48,923 nucleotides of DNA from Deltaproteobacteria bacterium (GTDB lineage: Bacteria > Myxococcota_A > UBA796 > SXON01): contig CANLGL010000038.1 of the NCBI GenBank assembly GCA_947490345.1, forward strand, positions 1 through 48,923, in the 5' to 3' direction. Of the stretch, positions 23,758 through 32,235 are shown one piece after another; the first letter of the stretch is position 1; the number at the start of each line of letters is the position of its first letter. The position numbers were made by a program, and so were the translations under genes. Under the pieces are notes generated by a model. That model worked only from the letters and a program-made list of their open reading frames with translations, made no database searches and had not been told where the DNA came from.

Positions 23758-23779
23758 GGCCCTGGGATAGCGCAGGGCG

Positions 23780-26188
23780 ATGCTGGCCCTCTTCGCGCTC
23801 GCCCTCGCCGCGCCGCCGTTCCCGATCGACCTGAGCGGCGCCAGCGCCGGCAGCCTCACGGGGACCGAGGTCTACCTCAGTCAGTGCCACGGGTGGATGT
23901 GGTACGACTCGCTCGACGGGTTCTCCACCCAGCGCGGCACGTGGTTTCAGACCGTCGAGGACTTCCACAACCCCGAGGGCGCCAATCAGGCGCTGGCCCC
24001 CTTCCTCCACAACGCCGGCGCCGACGTGTGGATGGTGAAGGAGCGCGATCTTCACGACGCCTGGGACATCGCCGACAACGACGGTGGCGGCTACTCGGAA
24101 GCGGGCGCGGGCGTCACCGACGGCGCGGCTGGGTTTGTCGACAACGGGGCCTGGGCCTATGGCGAAAACCCCTTCGAGGGCGGCTCCACGCGTGACCTTC
24201 CCGTCGGCAGCTCCGCCACCTTCACGCTGACGGCCCCGGCCTTGGGTTGGACGGCGCTGTATGTGGCCTACGTCGCCGACCCCGCCAACAGCAGCGAGGC
24301 CGCCTATGCGGTCACCTCCCGCGGGGTCAGCTTTGTGCACACGGTTGACCAGACGACGCACGGAAGCACCTGGCGCTACCTGGACACCCTGTGGCTGGAG
24401 CCTGGCGACGTCGTCACCGTCGGGCTCTCGGCGGCCTCGGGCTCGGTCAGCGCCGACGCGGTCCGGCTCGGGGGTGGCTCCGGGGTGATCGAGCGCCACG
24501 GCGAGACGACGGGGCGGCCGCGCTGGGAAGAGTCGGCGATCCTCGCTACCCAATACAACGGCGCGCCGGAGGCGATCTACGACCCCTACAACGACGGCAA
24601 CGGCAGCGACCCTACTGCGCGCGCGCTTTGGGCATCGTGGGAGCACCCCCGCGAGCCCGATTCGGTCTATGTTTCGTGGCATAGCAATGCCTGTGACGGT
24701 TGCGACGCGCGCGGAACGAGCGTGTACGTCTACGACAGCGCGTGCACCGCCGGCTCGCCGGTTGCCGGCAGCGAGGAGTTGGCGTCGCTCATCCAGGACG
24801 AGCTCATGGCCGTCGGGGAGGCCTGGGACCCCGACTGGCAGGACCGGGGCGTGTTGTCCGACTGCTTCGCCGAGGTCAACCCGAGCCACAACGACGAGAT
24901 GCCGGCGGTGCTCATCGAGATTGCGTTCCACGACACCGAAGCCGACATCGAGATCCTCAAGGAGCCGCTTTTCCGGATCGACGCCGCGCGCGCGATCTAC
25001 CGTGGGATCGCGCGCTATGTCGACGGCGACGGTGTCGCCTTCCTTCCGGAGCCGCCCCAGGCGCTCTCCCTCCGCAACACCGCTGACGGGCTGCGTCTCA
25101 GCTGGGAGGCGGGGTGGGTCGGCGACCTCTGGGGGGACGCCGCCGAGGCGTACGTCGTCCAGACTTCTGCTGATGGCCGCGCTTGGAGCGCCGGGACGTC
25201 GGTGTCGCAGACTCAAGCGGCCGTCGACGCGACGATCGGCGAGCTGGTCTTCGCTAGGGTCGTGGCCACCAACCAGGGGGGCGTGTCCTTCCCCTCCGCG
25301 GTGGTTGCGGCGCGGCGGGGCACGACCGCGCCGATCCTGCTGGTCAACGCCTTCGATCGCATCGACTCCGGTCAGCTCGAGGTCGAGGACCTCGGCGGCT
25401 CGCTCGGCGAGGTCGCCCGGATGGACCTGGCGGAGATCAACGCCGGCGACATCCTCGTCTCGCATGCCACCGCCATCGCCGCGGCCGGCTGGCCCTTTGA
25501 CAGCGCGGAGGACGATGCGATGGGCGATCTCAGCGCCTACGACCTGGTGATCTGGGCCACCGCCGAAGAGAGCACGGTGGATGCGAGCTTCGACACCGAC
25601 CAGCAGGCCCTCATCCGGGCGTTTGTCGCCGACGGCGGCGCGCTCTGGGCCTCTGGCGCCGAGATCTTCTGGGACCTCGGCGAGCGGGGGAGCGCCGAAG
25701 ACAACGCCTTCGCGCTGGAGGTGCTCGGCGCCGCCTACGCCGCGGACGACTGCGGGTGCCACGAGGCGACCGGCGAGGGGCTCCTGGCGGGGCTGACGAT
25801 GGCCTTCGGCGGGCCCTACCCAGTCGAATGGGCCGATGAGCTCGACCCCGTCGGTGAGGTCCTGGCGCGCTACCCGGACGGGGAAGTCGCGGGGGCGGTG
25901 TCGGGACGCGTCGCGGTCTTCGGCTTCCCGTTTGACGCGATGAACGACGCCGACGTGCGGGCGGAGTTGGCCGCTCGCTTGTTGCCGGTGCTGCTGCCGG
26001 ACTGGGTTCCGGCGGACACTGGCGAGGCTGACACCAAGGCCAAGACCCTGCGTCCGGGGCGTCCGGTGCCGCTGACCGAGGGCTGTGGTTGTGATGGGCG
26101 TGGATTCCCGGCGGGGGCGGCCGGGGTGGGGCTTGCGGCGCTGGTGGTTGTGGGGTTGAGGCGGCGACGGGATACTCGCTCCGCATGA
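23780..26188 (+). CDS. Modular N-acetylmuramoyl-L-alanine amidase with sorting tag
   Basis: The product has 802 residues. Signal peptide: residues 1-11 and a little beyond (LALFALALAAPP). Amidase_3 is split: His37 (SQCHGW) and Glu60 (VEDFHN) lie in the first half, and His301 (SWHSNA) and Glu380 (VLIEIAFHD) in the second. Between them, residues ~135-235, sits a beta domain like the golvesin C-terminal domain (STWRYLDTLWLEPGDVVTVGL). A fibronectin-III-like domain follows (~420-510), then a Rossmann-like domain (~515-735; DLVIWATAEES, FVADGGALWASG). The end is GCGCDGRGFP, a helix and RRRR, a good MYXO-CTERM match. It cuts peptidoglycan stems at the cell surface. The next lipoprotein overlaps by four bases. 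Confidence 0.87.
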   Translation: MLALFALALAAPPFPIDLSGASAGSLTGTEVYLSQCHGWMWYDSLDGFSTQRGTWFQTVEDFHNPEGANQALAPFLHNAGADVWMVKERDLHDAWDIADNDGGGYSEAGAGVTDGAAGFVDNGAWAYGENPFEGGSTRDLPVGSSATFTLTAPALGWTALYVAYVADPANSSEAAYAVTSRGVSFVHTVDQTTHGSTWRYLDTLWLEPGDVVTVGLSAASGSVSADAVRLGGGSGVIERHGETTGRPRWEESAILATQYNGAPEAIYDPYNDGNGSDPTARALWASWEHPREPDSVYVSWHSNACDGCDARGTSVYVYDSACTAGSPVAGSEELASLIQDELMAVGEAWDPDWQDRGVLSDCFAEVNPSHNDEMPAVLIEIAFHDTEADIEILKEPLFRIDAARAIYRGIARYVDGDGVAFLPEPPQALSLRNTADGLRLSWEAGWVGDLWGDAAEAYVVQTSADGRAWSAGTSVSQTQAAVDATIGELVFARVVATNQGGVSFPSAVVAARRGTTAPILLVNAFDRIDSGQLEVEDLGGSLGEVARMDLAEINAGDILVSHATAIAAAGWPFDSAEDDAMGDLSAYDLVIWATAEESTVDASFDTDQQALIRAFVADGGALWASGAEIFWDLGERGSAEDNAFALEVLGAAYAADDCGCHEATGEGLLAGLTMAFGGPYPVEWADELDPVGEVLARYPDGEVAGAVSGRVAVFGFPFDAMNDADVRAELAARLLPVLLPDWVPADTGEADTKAKTLRPGRPVPLTEGCGCDGRGFPAGAAGVGLAALVVVGLRRRRDTRSA

Positions 26189-27015
26189 TCCTCCTCACGA
26201 TGTTGGCCTGCTTCGACGAGCCCCCCGCCAATGACGACGACAAGCCGCTTCCCGCGGACACTGCCGCCGACACCGGCGATGACTCTGCCTGCGCGGCCGA
26301 TGCCGATGCGGACGGCGCCTGTCGGGTAGACGACTGTGACGACGACAACCCCGCCGTCAACCCCGGCGCGATCGAGGTCTGCAACGACGTCGACGATGAC
26401 TGTGACGGCGACATCGACGAAGAGCTCGGCGGCACCTACTACCGGGACGTCGACGAAGACGGCTTCGGCGACGCCGCCGCCGTCCAGACCGCTTGCGACG
26501 CGCCCGATGGGTACGTCGACAACGGCGCCGACTGTGATGACACCGACGGCGACGTGTTCCCGGGAGCAGAGGAAACCTGGAACGGTGCCGACGACGACTG
26601 CGACGAACAGACCGACGAGGGACTCGACCCGCCGGTGGAGTTCGGCGTGACCGTCACCTGGAGCGGCGCCGGCGTCAGCGTGGCCATCGAAGGGGGCACG
26701 GGACCCTACTCGTTCGGGATGTCGGAAACGGGTGCGGGTGCCGCCGGCTGGTTCGGCGAGAGCTGCGTCGTCGGCGAGGAGCCCTGGGGCTACGACGACT
26801 ATGACTTCGACGTGTGTCACGGTCTGGGAAAGGCCGGCGGAACGCTCGGTAGCGTGTCCCACCCGGACGAGGTCGTCGCTGGGTCGACGACCCTGTTTTC
26901 TGAAAGATTGGCCACAAACCTCACCTACATGCTCACCGAGCAGAGTGGCGCGGCCTGTTGGGCGTGGGGCGACGACGCGACCTACTACGACGACTTCGGG
27001 TGTGGGGAGCTCTGA
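26185..27015 (+). CDS. MopE-motif lipoprotein with unique C-terminal domain
   Basis: The product has 276 residues, ATGA overlap with the amidase gene. Signal MILLTMLAC makes Cys9 the lipidated residue. A Asp/Pro-rich linker precedes two MopE-type units (residues ~38-80 and ~84-150: DCDDDNPAVNPGA, CNDVDDDCDGDIDEE; then YYRDVDEDGFGD, DCDDTDGDVFPGAEE). In the second, the expected Cys of the last step is Trp (ETWNGADDDCD), recalling the Trp-containing sites of MopE. Residues ~150-276 form a Gly/Trp-rich beta domain ending in DFGCGEL, not recognised. Coupling to the amidase suggests they act together at the cell envelope. Confidence 0.82.
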   Translation: MILLTMLACFDEPPANDDDKPLPADTAADTGDDSACAADADADGACRVDDCDDDNPAVNPGAIEVCNDVDDDCDGDIDEELGGTYYRDVDEDGFGDAAAVQTACDAPDGYVDNGADCDDTDGDVFPGAEETWNGADDDCDEQTDEGLDPPVEFGVTVTWSGAGVSVAIEGGTGPYSFGMSETGAGAAGWFGESCVVGEEPWGYDDYDFDVCHGLGKAGGTLGSVSHPDEVVAGSTTLFSERLATNLTYMLTEQSGAACWAWGDDATYYDDFGCGEL

Positions 27016-27027
27016 CCGACGTCGCGG

Positions 27028-27417
27028 TCACGCCAGCAGCACCGTCACATCGTATCTGGGTATCCATTCGTCGCGAGTGATGAGAGTGAGCCCTTCGAGC
27101 TGCGCCTGCGCGACGAGGAGCCGGTCGAAGGGGTCGGTGTGCAAGAGCGGCAGCGAGGCCACGTGCGCGGCGTGCTCGACGGAGACGTGCAGCGCCGTGA
27201 TCCGGGAGCGCGCCAGTCTCGTTCGGAGAAACTCGCCAGGCGGTGCAGGTAGTTTCAGCTTGCCGAGTCTCCACTTGATCGCGATCTCAAGGGCGGTGGC
27301 GGCGGAGACCAACAGCTCGGCGCGCGGGGCTGCCAGGGCCGCGAGGGCCGGCTGACTGAGCGTTTCTGGGGCCATCTCCGCCCACAGCAGCGTGTGGGTG
27401 TCCAGCAGGAACCTCAA
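27028..27417 (-). CDS. PIN-domain toxin (module 3)
   Basis: The product has 129 residues. TTG 27417 overlaps the antitoxin stop (TTGA); the longer frame upstream is antitoxin shadow. PIN residues: Asp6 (LLDTHTLLW), Glu44 (ATALEIAIKW) and the DPFDRLLVAQA pair, then LITRDEWIPRY. LDTHTLLW and EIAIKWRLGKL are classic for the Phd/YefM-partnered PIN branch. It should be an RNase held inactive by the antitoxin encoded just before it. The gene ends 12 bases from the convergent MopE lipoprotein. Confidence 0.9.
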   Translation of the reverse strand: MRFLLDTHTLLWAEMAPETLSQPALAALAAPRAELLVSAATALEIAIKWRLGKLKLPAPPGEFLRTRLARSRITALHVSVEHAAHVASLPLLHTDPFDRLLVAQAQLEGLTLITRDEWIPRYDVTVLLA

Positions 27418-27668
27418 CGCGAACCTGGGAAGATCGACGGATCGACAAAGGCGCCGACCTCCGCTTCCCCGAGCGGAGCGTCGAAGTCGGGGCTCAGCTC
27501 GATGAGGCCGCGATCCTGTCCCCAAACGCGGGGGGCGGGACCCGAAATGGGCGTGAGGCGGACCGCGGGCTCCCCGGCGCGGGCGATGATCACCTCCTCG
27601 CCCGCGAGCGCGCGCTCGATGAGTCGGGAGAGCTGTGTCTTGGCGTCGTGGACGTTGACCTGCACCAT
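27414..27668 (-). CDS. Phd/YefM-type antitoxin (module 3)
   Basis: The product has 84 residues from ATG 27668; GTG 27671 is directly before it. VNVHDAKTQLSRLIERALAG and EEVIIARAGEPAVRLTP are the standard Phd/YefM N-terminal motif, the clearest of the three antitoxins here. The C-terminal segment (LSPDFDAPLGEAEVGAFVD) is the toxin-binding tail. The start lies seven bases from a -10 box, so the leader is very short or absent. The palindrome inside the promoter is the likely autorepression site. Confidence 0.9.
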   Translation of the reverse strand: MVQVNVHDAKTQLSRLIERALAGEEVIIARAGEPAVRLTPISGPAPRVWGQDRGLIELSPDFDAPLGEAEVGAFVDPSIFPGSR

Positions 27669-27674
27669 CACCTG

Positions 27675-27703
27675 AGTTTAGCTAAGGACCTTAGCTAAGG
27701 CAA
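27675..27703 (-). promoter_or_regulatory. Promoter with 21-bp palindromic operator for module 3
   Basis: On the minus strand TTGCCT (27703-27698) and TAAACT (27680-27675) are 17 bases apart. The spacer is filled by a perfect palindrome, 27678-27698: arms TTAGCTAAGG and CCTTAGCTAA around one central base. Each arm contains the self-complementary TTAGCTAA, so the site also reads as two direct copies 13 bases apart. It lies in an A+T-rich island. Binding there would block RNA polymerase directly. Confidence 0.72.
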
Positions 27704-27732
27704 GCGGCGCGGGCGGGCGAGTCGGCCCGCCC

Positions 27733-29121
27733 CTACCCCCGCCGAAACCGCGGCGGCGCCTCGTCCCTGACGTAGGCGCGGATCCACAAGGCCAGTCGCT
27801 CCCATTCCTGGGTGCGGTCCTCTTCGCGGTAGACGTGCTTCATCAGGTCGTGCCAGACCTCGGGCAGAACAGGCGCCGTCGCCGGGCGCTTCGGCTTTTT
27901 GGGCGGCGGGGGTCCCATGACGCCCTGGCCGTCGCACCCCTCGGGTAGCGCGTCGTCGTCGAAGTCGAAGACGGGCAGCTCGATGGGCGGCATCGGCTCA
28001 CGACGGGCCATGCGCTCGGTGTCGAGCACGGCCGCCAATGACTTGGCGGCGGCGATGCGCTTGGTCCACGGCTCGATGCCGAAGCGGTCACACACCAGCT
28101 TCAGCCAGCTGGTGTGGTCGAAGGTCGTCGAGACCACACCTTGCTTGACGTAGGGCCCGATCGCGATGACGGGCACGCGGAAGCCGAGCTGATCGAAGCC
28201 CTCGGCGGCGTGGTCGTCGTCGGTCAGCGGCGGGGGCACGTGGTCGAAGAAGCCGCCGTGCTCGTCGTAGGTGATGAGCAACAGGCAGCGGTCCCACTGC
28301 GGAGAGCGGGACAGCGCCTTGTAGACCAGGGCCAAAAACTCCTGACCCAGCGCGACGTGGTGGGGCGGGTGGTCGTCGTTGAAGGCGAAGCCGGGGTCGA
28401 TCCAGGTGACCGCGGCGAGCGAGCCGAGCTCGGCGTCGAAGACGAAGTCTTCGAGCATGTGGCGGCGGGACACATCGTAAGCGCCGCAGAAGAGCGCCTG
28501 AAACGGGAGGTCGGTGTAGTAATAACGACCGTCGATGCCGGCTTCGATGAGCTTGGACCACACGGTCGGCATGTCGTAGCAGCCATCGGGCGGCCAATCG
28601 TTGCTGCGCATGCCGTTGGAGGTGCCGGCATGGCCGTAGAAACGATTGGGCCAGGTCGGGCCCATCACCGAGCAGAAGTAGGCGTCACACACGGCGTACT
28701 GGTCGGCGAGGGCCCAGGTGATGGGCAGGTCGGACCGCTGCATGTACTGCATGACGCCAGGGCCGCCGTAGTCGCGCACGAAACCGTCGTTGACGCCGCC
28801 GTTGTACTGCCCGTGCGAGGCGTCCCAGCCGTGGCCGGGGTCGGCAATGCAAGCGATCTCGTTGGGGTACGGCGCCACCGGGACCCCGTCGTCACCGGCG
28901 TTCTCCATGTCGGCGGTGAGCCCGTCCAGGTCGTCACGGCCTTCCAGAAGCGTCATGGCGCCGAGGAAGTGGTCGAAGGAGCGATTCTCCATCATCACCA
29001 CGATGATGTGGTCGATGGTGGCTGGCGTCTCGTCGGCGGTGTCGTCAGTCGAGGTGGTGCAGGCCTGGGCGCCGAGGGCGACCCCCGCGCCGGCGAGAAT
29101 CTCACGCCGAGAGACACGCAT
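27733..29121 (-). CDS. Phospholipase C/acid phosphatase-family enzyme, Tat lipoprotein
   Basis: The product has 462 residues. ATG 29121 has GGAG five bases upstream; GTG 29127, overlapping the upstream stop, is the alternative. A twin-arginine signal (SRREILAGAG) runs to Cys21 (ALGAQAC), so it is probably exported folded and lipidated. Motifs of the PF04185 phosphoesterase family: MMENRSFDHFLG (Glu45-Asn46), GPTWPNRFYGHAGTSNG and ITYDEHGGFFDHVPPP. The enzymes cut phosphodiesters or phosphomonoesters using metal ions; phospholipid, phosphocholine or nucleotide substrates are possible. A Pro/Lys stretch (GPPPPKKPKRP) precedes the last helix. It is the second gene of a pair with the OB-fold lipoprotein. 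Confidence 0.9.
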   Translation of the reverse strand: MRVSRREILAGAGVALGAQACTTSTDDTADETPATIDHIIVVMMENRSFDHFLGAMTLLEGRDDLDGLTADMENAGDDGVPVAPYPNEIACIADPGHGWDASHGQYNGGVNDGFVRDYGGPGVMQYMQRSDLPITWALADQYAVCDAYFCSVMGPTWPNRFYGHAGTSNGMRSNDWPPDGCYDMPTVWSKLIEAGIDGRYYYTDLPFQALFCGAYDVSRRHMLEDFVFDAELGSLAAVTWIDPGFAFNDDHPPHHVALGQEFLALVYKALSRSPQWDRCLLLITYDEHGGFFDHVPPPLTDDDHAAEGFDQLGFRVPVIAIGPYVKQGVVSTTFDHTSWLKLVCDRFGIEPWTKRIAAAKSLAAVLDTERMARREPMPPIELPVFDFDDDALPEGCDGQGVMGPPPPKKPKRPATAPVLPEVWHDLMKHVYREEDRTQEWERLALWIRAYVRDEAPPRFRRG

Positions 29122-29123
29122 CG

Positions 29124-30407
29124 TCACTCCACGAAGTCGGCGGCGGAGCGGGGCTCGAGCAGGAACTTCACCTCGTCATCGTAGCTCGTGTAGAAGATGG
29201 GGCCGGTGACCGAGCTCCACGTCTGCCCGTTCGTTGCCTCGAAGTAGCTGAGCAGATCGTCGAGGTAGACGCCCTTGTCGGTGTTGATCACCCCGAAGTC
29301 GTCCTGGTCGCTGGTGGTGGTGACGTTGGTGATCGTCACCAGCGCCGACTGCCACGGCAGCCAATCCGCCGGCGCGTCGACCAGAACGTCGACCACGGGT
29401 TCGGCGGTGCCGGTGGCGCTGATTCCGGCGATGTCCCCCACGAAGAGCTCGATGAGCCCGTAGTAGTTGGACACATCGCCGGTGATGTCGAAGGTGGTGC
29501 CGGCGTCGTAGGCCACGTGCTCGCTCGGCGAGAACGCGAGCAGGCTGCTGTATTCGCCGCCGCCGACATCTTGGACGAAGATCGAGGTTTCTTCCTTGGA
29601 TTCGCCGTAGCTCGCCGCGGTGGAGACGACGCCCTGGACCCGCACCGGGCCGCAGACCTCGCCCATGCGGATGGCGTGGATGGTGGTGTCGATCACGGCT
29701 CCCTCTGTGTACGCGCCGAGATCCGCCTCGCTGCGGTTGTTCAGCGACCAATCGTCCGGCGTCACCTCGTCGTCGTAGTTCCGGAAGAAGACGATCCCGG
29801 TGACGGTCGCGTAGTGTCCGCGGCAGCCGTAGTCGTTGTAGACAAAACCGTCGTCCAGGCTCACCCCGGCGGTGAGCGTGCCGGTGTTGAAGGCATTGAC
29901 GGACTCGACGGTCTGCTCGGTAAGCGTGACGGGAACGCTCTCGTAGGCGTCCCAGTCGACGCCGGCGCCGTCGCCGAGGGCGGCGGGGGCGGGGAGGGTA
30001 CCGCTGCCGGTGCGGGTGATGCTGCTGGCGTCGCCCACGACCAGCTCGGTCCAGTCGTAGAACTCGCTGATCTGGCCGCTGATGCTGACCTTATCGCCAA
30101 CGACCACGGTCAGCTCGTCGCCGAACTGCCCCTGGCTCCAAACGTAGAGCCCGCTTTTTTCGCCACCAGCAGGATCCTGGATGAAGAAGCCGTCGGAACG
30201 GCCGGAGTCATCGTCGACGCGCGTGACGGGGGACGACACCAGCACGCCGGTGAGGGTGACGGTCTCGCCGTCGCCGATCGCGCCGGAGCGCACGTCGAAG
30301 ATGCTGCTGCCCCCGCCGGCGCCGCTGTCGTCGGAGTCGCCGCTCGCGGTGTCCGTGTCCTTCTGGATGGGGTCGAGGCAGGCAATCAGGGTGAGGAGCG
30401 CGATCAT
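29124..30407 (-). CDS. Lipoprotein with YhcR-like OB-fold domains
   Basis: The product has 427 residues from ATG 30407; the signal MIALLTLIAC lipidates Cys10. An Asp/Ser/Gly linker follows. Residues ~35-140 (IFDVRSGAIGDGETVTLTGV, SDGFFIQDPAGG, VVGDKVSISGQISEF) resemble the OB-fold module found in YhcR/ExeM-type secreted nucleases. A second similar module spans ~215-325 (EVCGPVRVQGVVSTAAS, ETSIFVQDVGG, FDITGDVSNYYGLIEL). No nuclease catalytic domain is attached. It could bind nucleic acid or another polyanion at the cell surface and present it to the adjacent phosphoesterase; this is inference from the gene pair. Confidence 0.75.
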   Translation of the reverse strand: MIALLTLIACLDPIQKDTDTASGDSDDSGAGGGSSIFDVRSGAIGDGETVTLTGVLVSSPVTRVDDDSGRSDGFFIQDPAGGEKSGLYVWSQGQFGDELTVVVGDKVSISGQISEFYDWTELVVGDASSITRTGSGTLPAPAALGDGAGVDWDAYESVPVTLTEQTVESVNAFNTGTLTAGVSLDDGFVYNDYGCRGHYATVTGIVFFRNYDDEVTPDDWSLNNRSEADLGAYTEGAVIDTTIHAIRMGEVCGPVRVQGVVSTAASYGESKEETSIFVQDVGGGEYSSLLAFSPSEHVAYDAGTTFDITGDVSNYYGLIELFVGDIAGISATGTAEPVVDVLVDAPADWLPWQSALVTITNVTTTSDQDDFGVINTDKGVYLDDLLSYFEATNGQTWSSVTGPIFYTSYDDEVKFLLEPRSAADFVE

Positions 30408-30448
30408 GGGGACGTCCGGGTTAGCAGGCCGCGGCTGTCTACACGAGG

Positions 30449-31387
30449 ATGACGCTGGTGACAAGTGACGTTCCTGCGCTGGCCGTGCGCGGCCTCTCCC
30501 GCTTTTACGGAAAGCGGGCGGCCGTTCGGGCCTTGGACCTCCAGGTCAACCCTGGGGACCTCTACGGCTTCCTTGGCCCCAACGGTGCCGGAAAGACCAC
30601 GGCGATTCGTGCGATTCTCTCGCTGATCGGTCGCAGCGAGGGCGCCGTCGAGATCTTCGGCGAGCGAGACCCGGTGCGCCAACGGCGGGAGGTCGGGGCG
30701 CTCGTCGAGACGCCCACATTTTACGAATGGCTCTCGGCGCGACGGAACCTCCGCATCGCGGCCGCCTACGCAGGCCGGGGCAGCGAGGCCGACATCGACG
30801 AGGTGTTGGAGCGCGTTGGCCTCCGCGAGCGCGCCAAGGAGCGCGTGGGGGGCTTCTCGCTGGGCATGAGGCAGCGCCTTGGCATTGCGCGGGCCTTGCT
30901 CGGCAAGCCGAAGCTGCTGGTCCTGGACGAGCCCACCAACGGCCTCGATCCGCGCGGCATGCGCGAGGTGCGGGAGCTGCTCACGGCGCTCGTCAAGCGC
31001 GATGGCCTCACCGTTTTTGTGAGCAGCCATCTGCTGAGCGAGGTCGAGGCGATGTGCAACCGCGTCGGGATCCTCGATCGGGGCGAGCTCAAGGCCGAGG
31101 GAACGATGGAGGAGCTGCTTAGGCGGTTGGGTGGGGCGCAGGAGGTCGAGGTGGGCGTCAGCGACCGTCCGGCGGCGCTGGCGGTCTTCGATCGGCTGGG
31201 CGGGATCGAGGTCATCGGGGATGCGGCCGACGACCGCGTTCTAGTGCGTCTGCGTGGAATCGGTCCTTCGGCGGTCAACCGGGCGCTCGTCGAAGCTGGG
31301 ATCGATGTGCCGGCGCTCGTTCCGAGGGCGGGGACCCTGGAAGAGCTGTTCTTGTCCGTCACCTCCTCCGAGCCGGGGGTCGCATGA
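30449..31387 (+). CDS. ABC-2-type transporter ATP-binding protein
   Basis: The product has 312 residues. Walker A is GPNGAGKTT with Lys49, the signature is FSLGMRQRLG, and Walker B is LLVLDEPTNGLD, with an H-loop at SSHLLSEVE. The LGM signature variant and ~80-residue C-terminal extension are typical of BcrA/CcmA-type exporters. It overlaps the permease gene by four bases (ATGA) and works with it at the inner membrane. The start is 41 bases from the divergent OB-fold lipoprotein, so the two promoters share that small space. The substrate is unknown; antibiotic-like or lipid cargo is usual for the family. Confidence 0.94.
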   Translation: MTLVTSDVPALAVRGLSRFYGKRAAVRALDLQVNPGDLYGFLGPNGAGKTTAIRAILSLIGRSEGAVEIFGERDPVRQRREVGALVETPTFYEWLSARRNLRIAAAYAGRGSEADIDEVLERVGLRERAKERVGGFSLGMRQRLGIARALLGKPKLLVLDEPTNGLDPRGMREVRELLTALVKRDGLTVFVSSHLLSEVEAMCNRVGILDRGELKAEGTMEELLRRLGGAQEVEVGVSDRPAALAVFDRLGGIEVIGDAADDRVLVRLRGIGPSAVNRALVEAGIDVPALVPRAGTLEELFLSVTSSEPGVA

Positions 31388-32235
31388 TTCCCGTCCAGTT
31401 CGTGGCCATGGTCCGCGCTGAGATGCTCAAGGTCTTCACGCGGGGGAGCGGCATTGGCGCGCTGATCGTGGCGGTCCTCGTGGGCGTGCTCGCCGCGGCG
31501 CTCATGGCAGGGTTGCAGAACCTCCAGGGGGGCGTGCAAATCAACGGGCAAGCTGCGATCATGCAGTTTGACGTGGTCGGCGTCGGCGCCAAAGCGCTGT
31601 ACGCCCGCAACTTCTTCATCCTGCCGCTTTTGCTCTTCTTGGCCACCGCCGGCGCGATGGCGGGCGAGCACGCCGACCGGACGCTGCGCGAGTTGGCGGT
31701 GCGGCCGGTCCCCCGGTGGAGCATCCTCGCCGCCAAGTTCTGCGCGCTGGCGTCGTTGTCGCTGGCCACCCTGGTGCTGACCTTCGTGACCTCGGGGCTC
31801 TTCGGTTGGCCGTTGGTCGGCGGCCCGGGGATCGACCAGTCCGTGGCCGAGGGAAGCGAGTCGATTTTGCGCCTCGCGATGGGGTTTGGCGCCAGCTTCG
31901 TCAGTGACCTGTGCCTGATTGCGCTGGGCCTCGCGCTGTCGACCTTCGTCCAGTCGGTGGGCGGTGTCGTGGTGAGCCTGATGCTGGTGCTGATGGCCGA
32001 TCGGGGCCTCTGGATGGGGCTCAACGGGCTCAACCTCGTTCAGAAGATGATGGGGAATCCGGAGGGCCAGCCGTGGGTGACGGAGGCCCTCAAGTGGACG
32101 CTCGTCGGCGCACAGGCCTGCTGGGAAGGCTGGGAGTCTCAGTTTGAGCCCGGACAGTTCCTCGCCGTCACCGTGTACACGGTCGCTGCCTGCGCGGTGG
32201 CTGTGCTGCGCTTCTCGCGGTCTGATGTCCCCTGA
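31384..32235 (+). CDS. ABC-2-type permease
   Basis: The product has 283 residues with six predicted membrane helices: a first at ~23-43 (GALIVAVLVGVLAAALMAG), a long periplasmic loop (NLQGGVQINGQAAIMQFDVV), then FFILPLLLFLATAGAMAGEHADRTLRELAVRPVPRW, the classic ABC-2 cytosolic motif after helix 2. The pattern fits NosY/YhaP-like permeases. It is partner to the ATPase encoded four bases upstream, and its stop is 11 bases inside the following receiver-domain gene, implying one transcript of three genes. Confidence 0.92.
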   Translation: MIPVQFVAMVRAEMLKVFTRGSGIGALIVAVLVGVLAAALMAGLQNLQGGVQINGQAAIMQFDVVGVGAKALYARNFFILPLLLFLATAGAMAGEHADRTLRELAVRPVPRWSILAAKFCALASLSLATLVLTFVTSGLFGWPLVGGPGIDQSVAEGSESILRLAMGFGASFVSDLCLIALGLALSTFVQSVGGVVVSLMLVLMADRGLWMGLNGLNLVQKMMGNPEGQPWVTEALKWTLVGAQACWEGWESQFEPGQFLAVTVYTVAACAVAVLRFSRSDVP

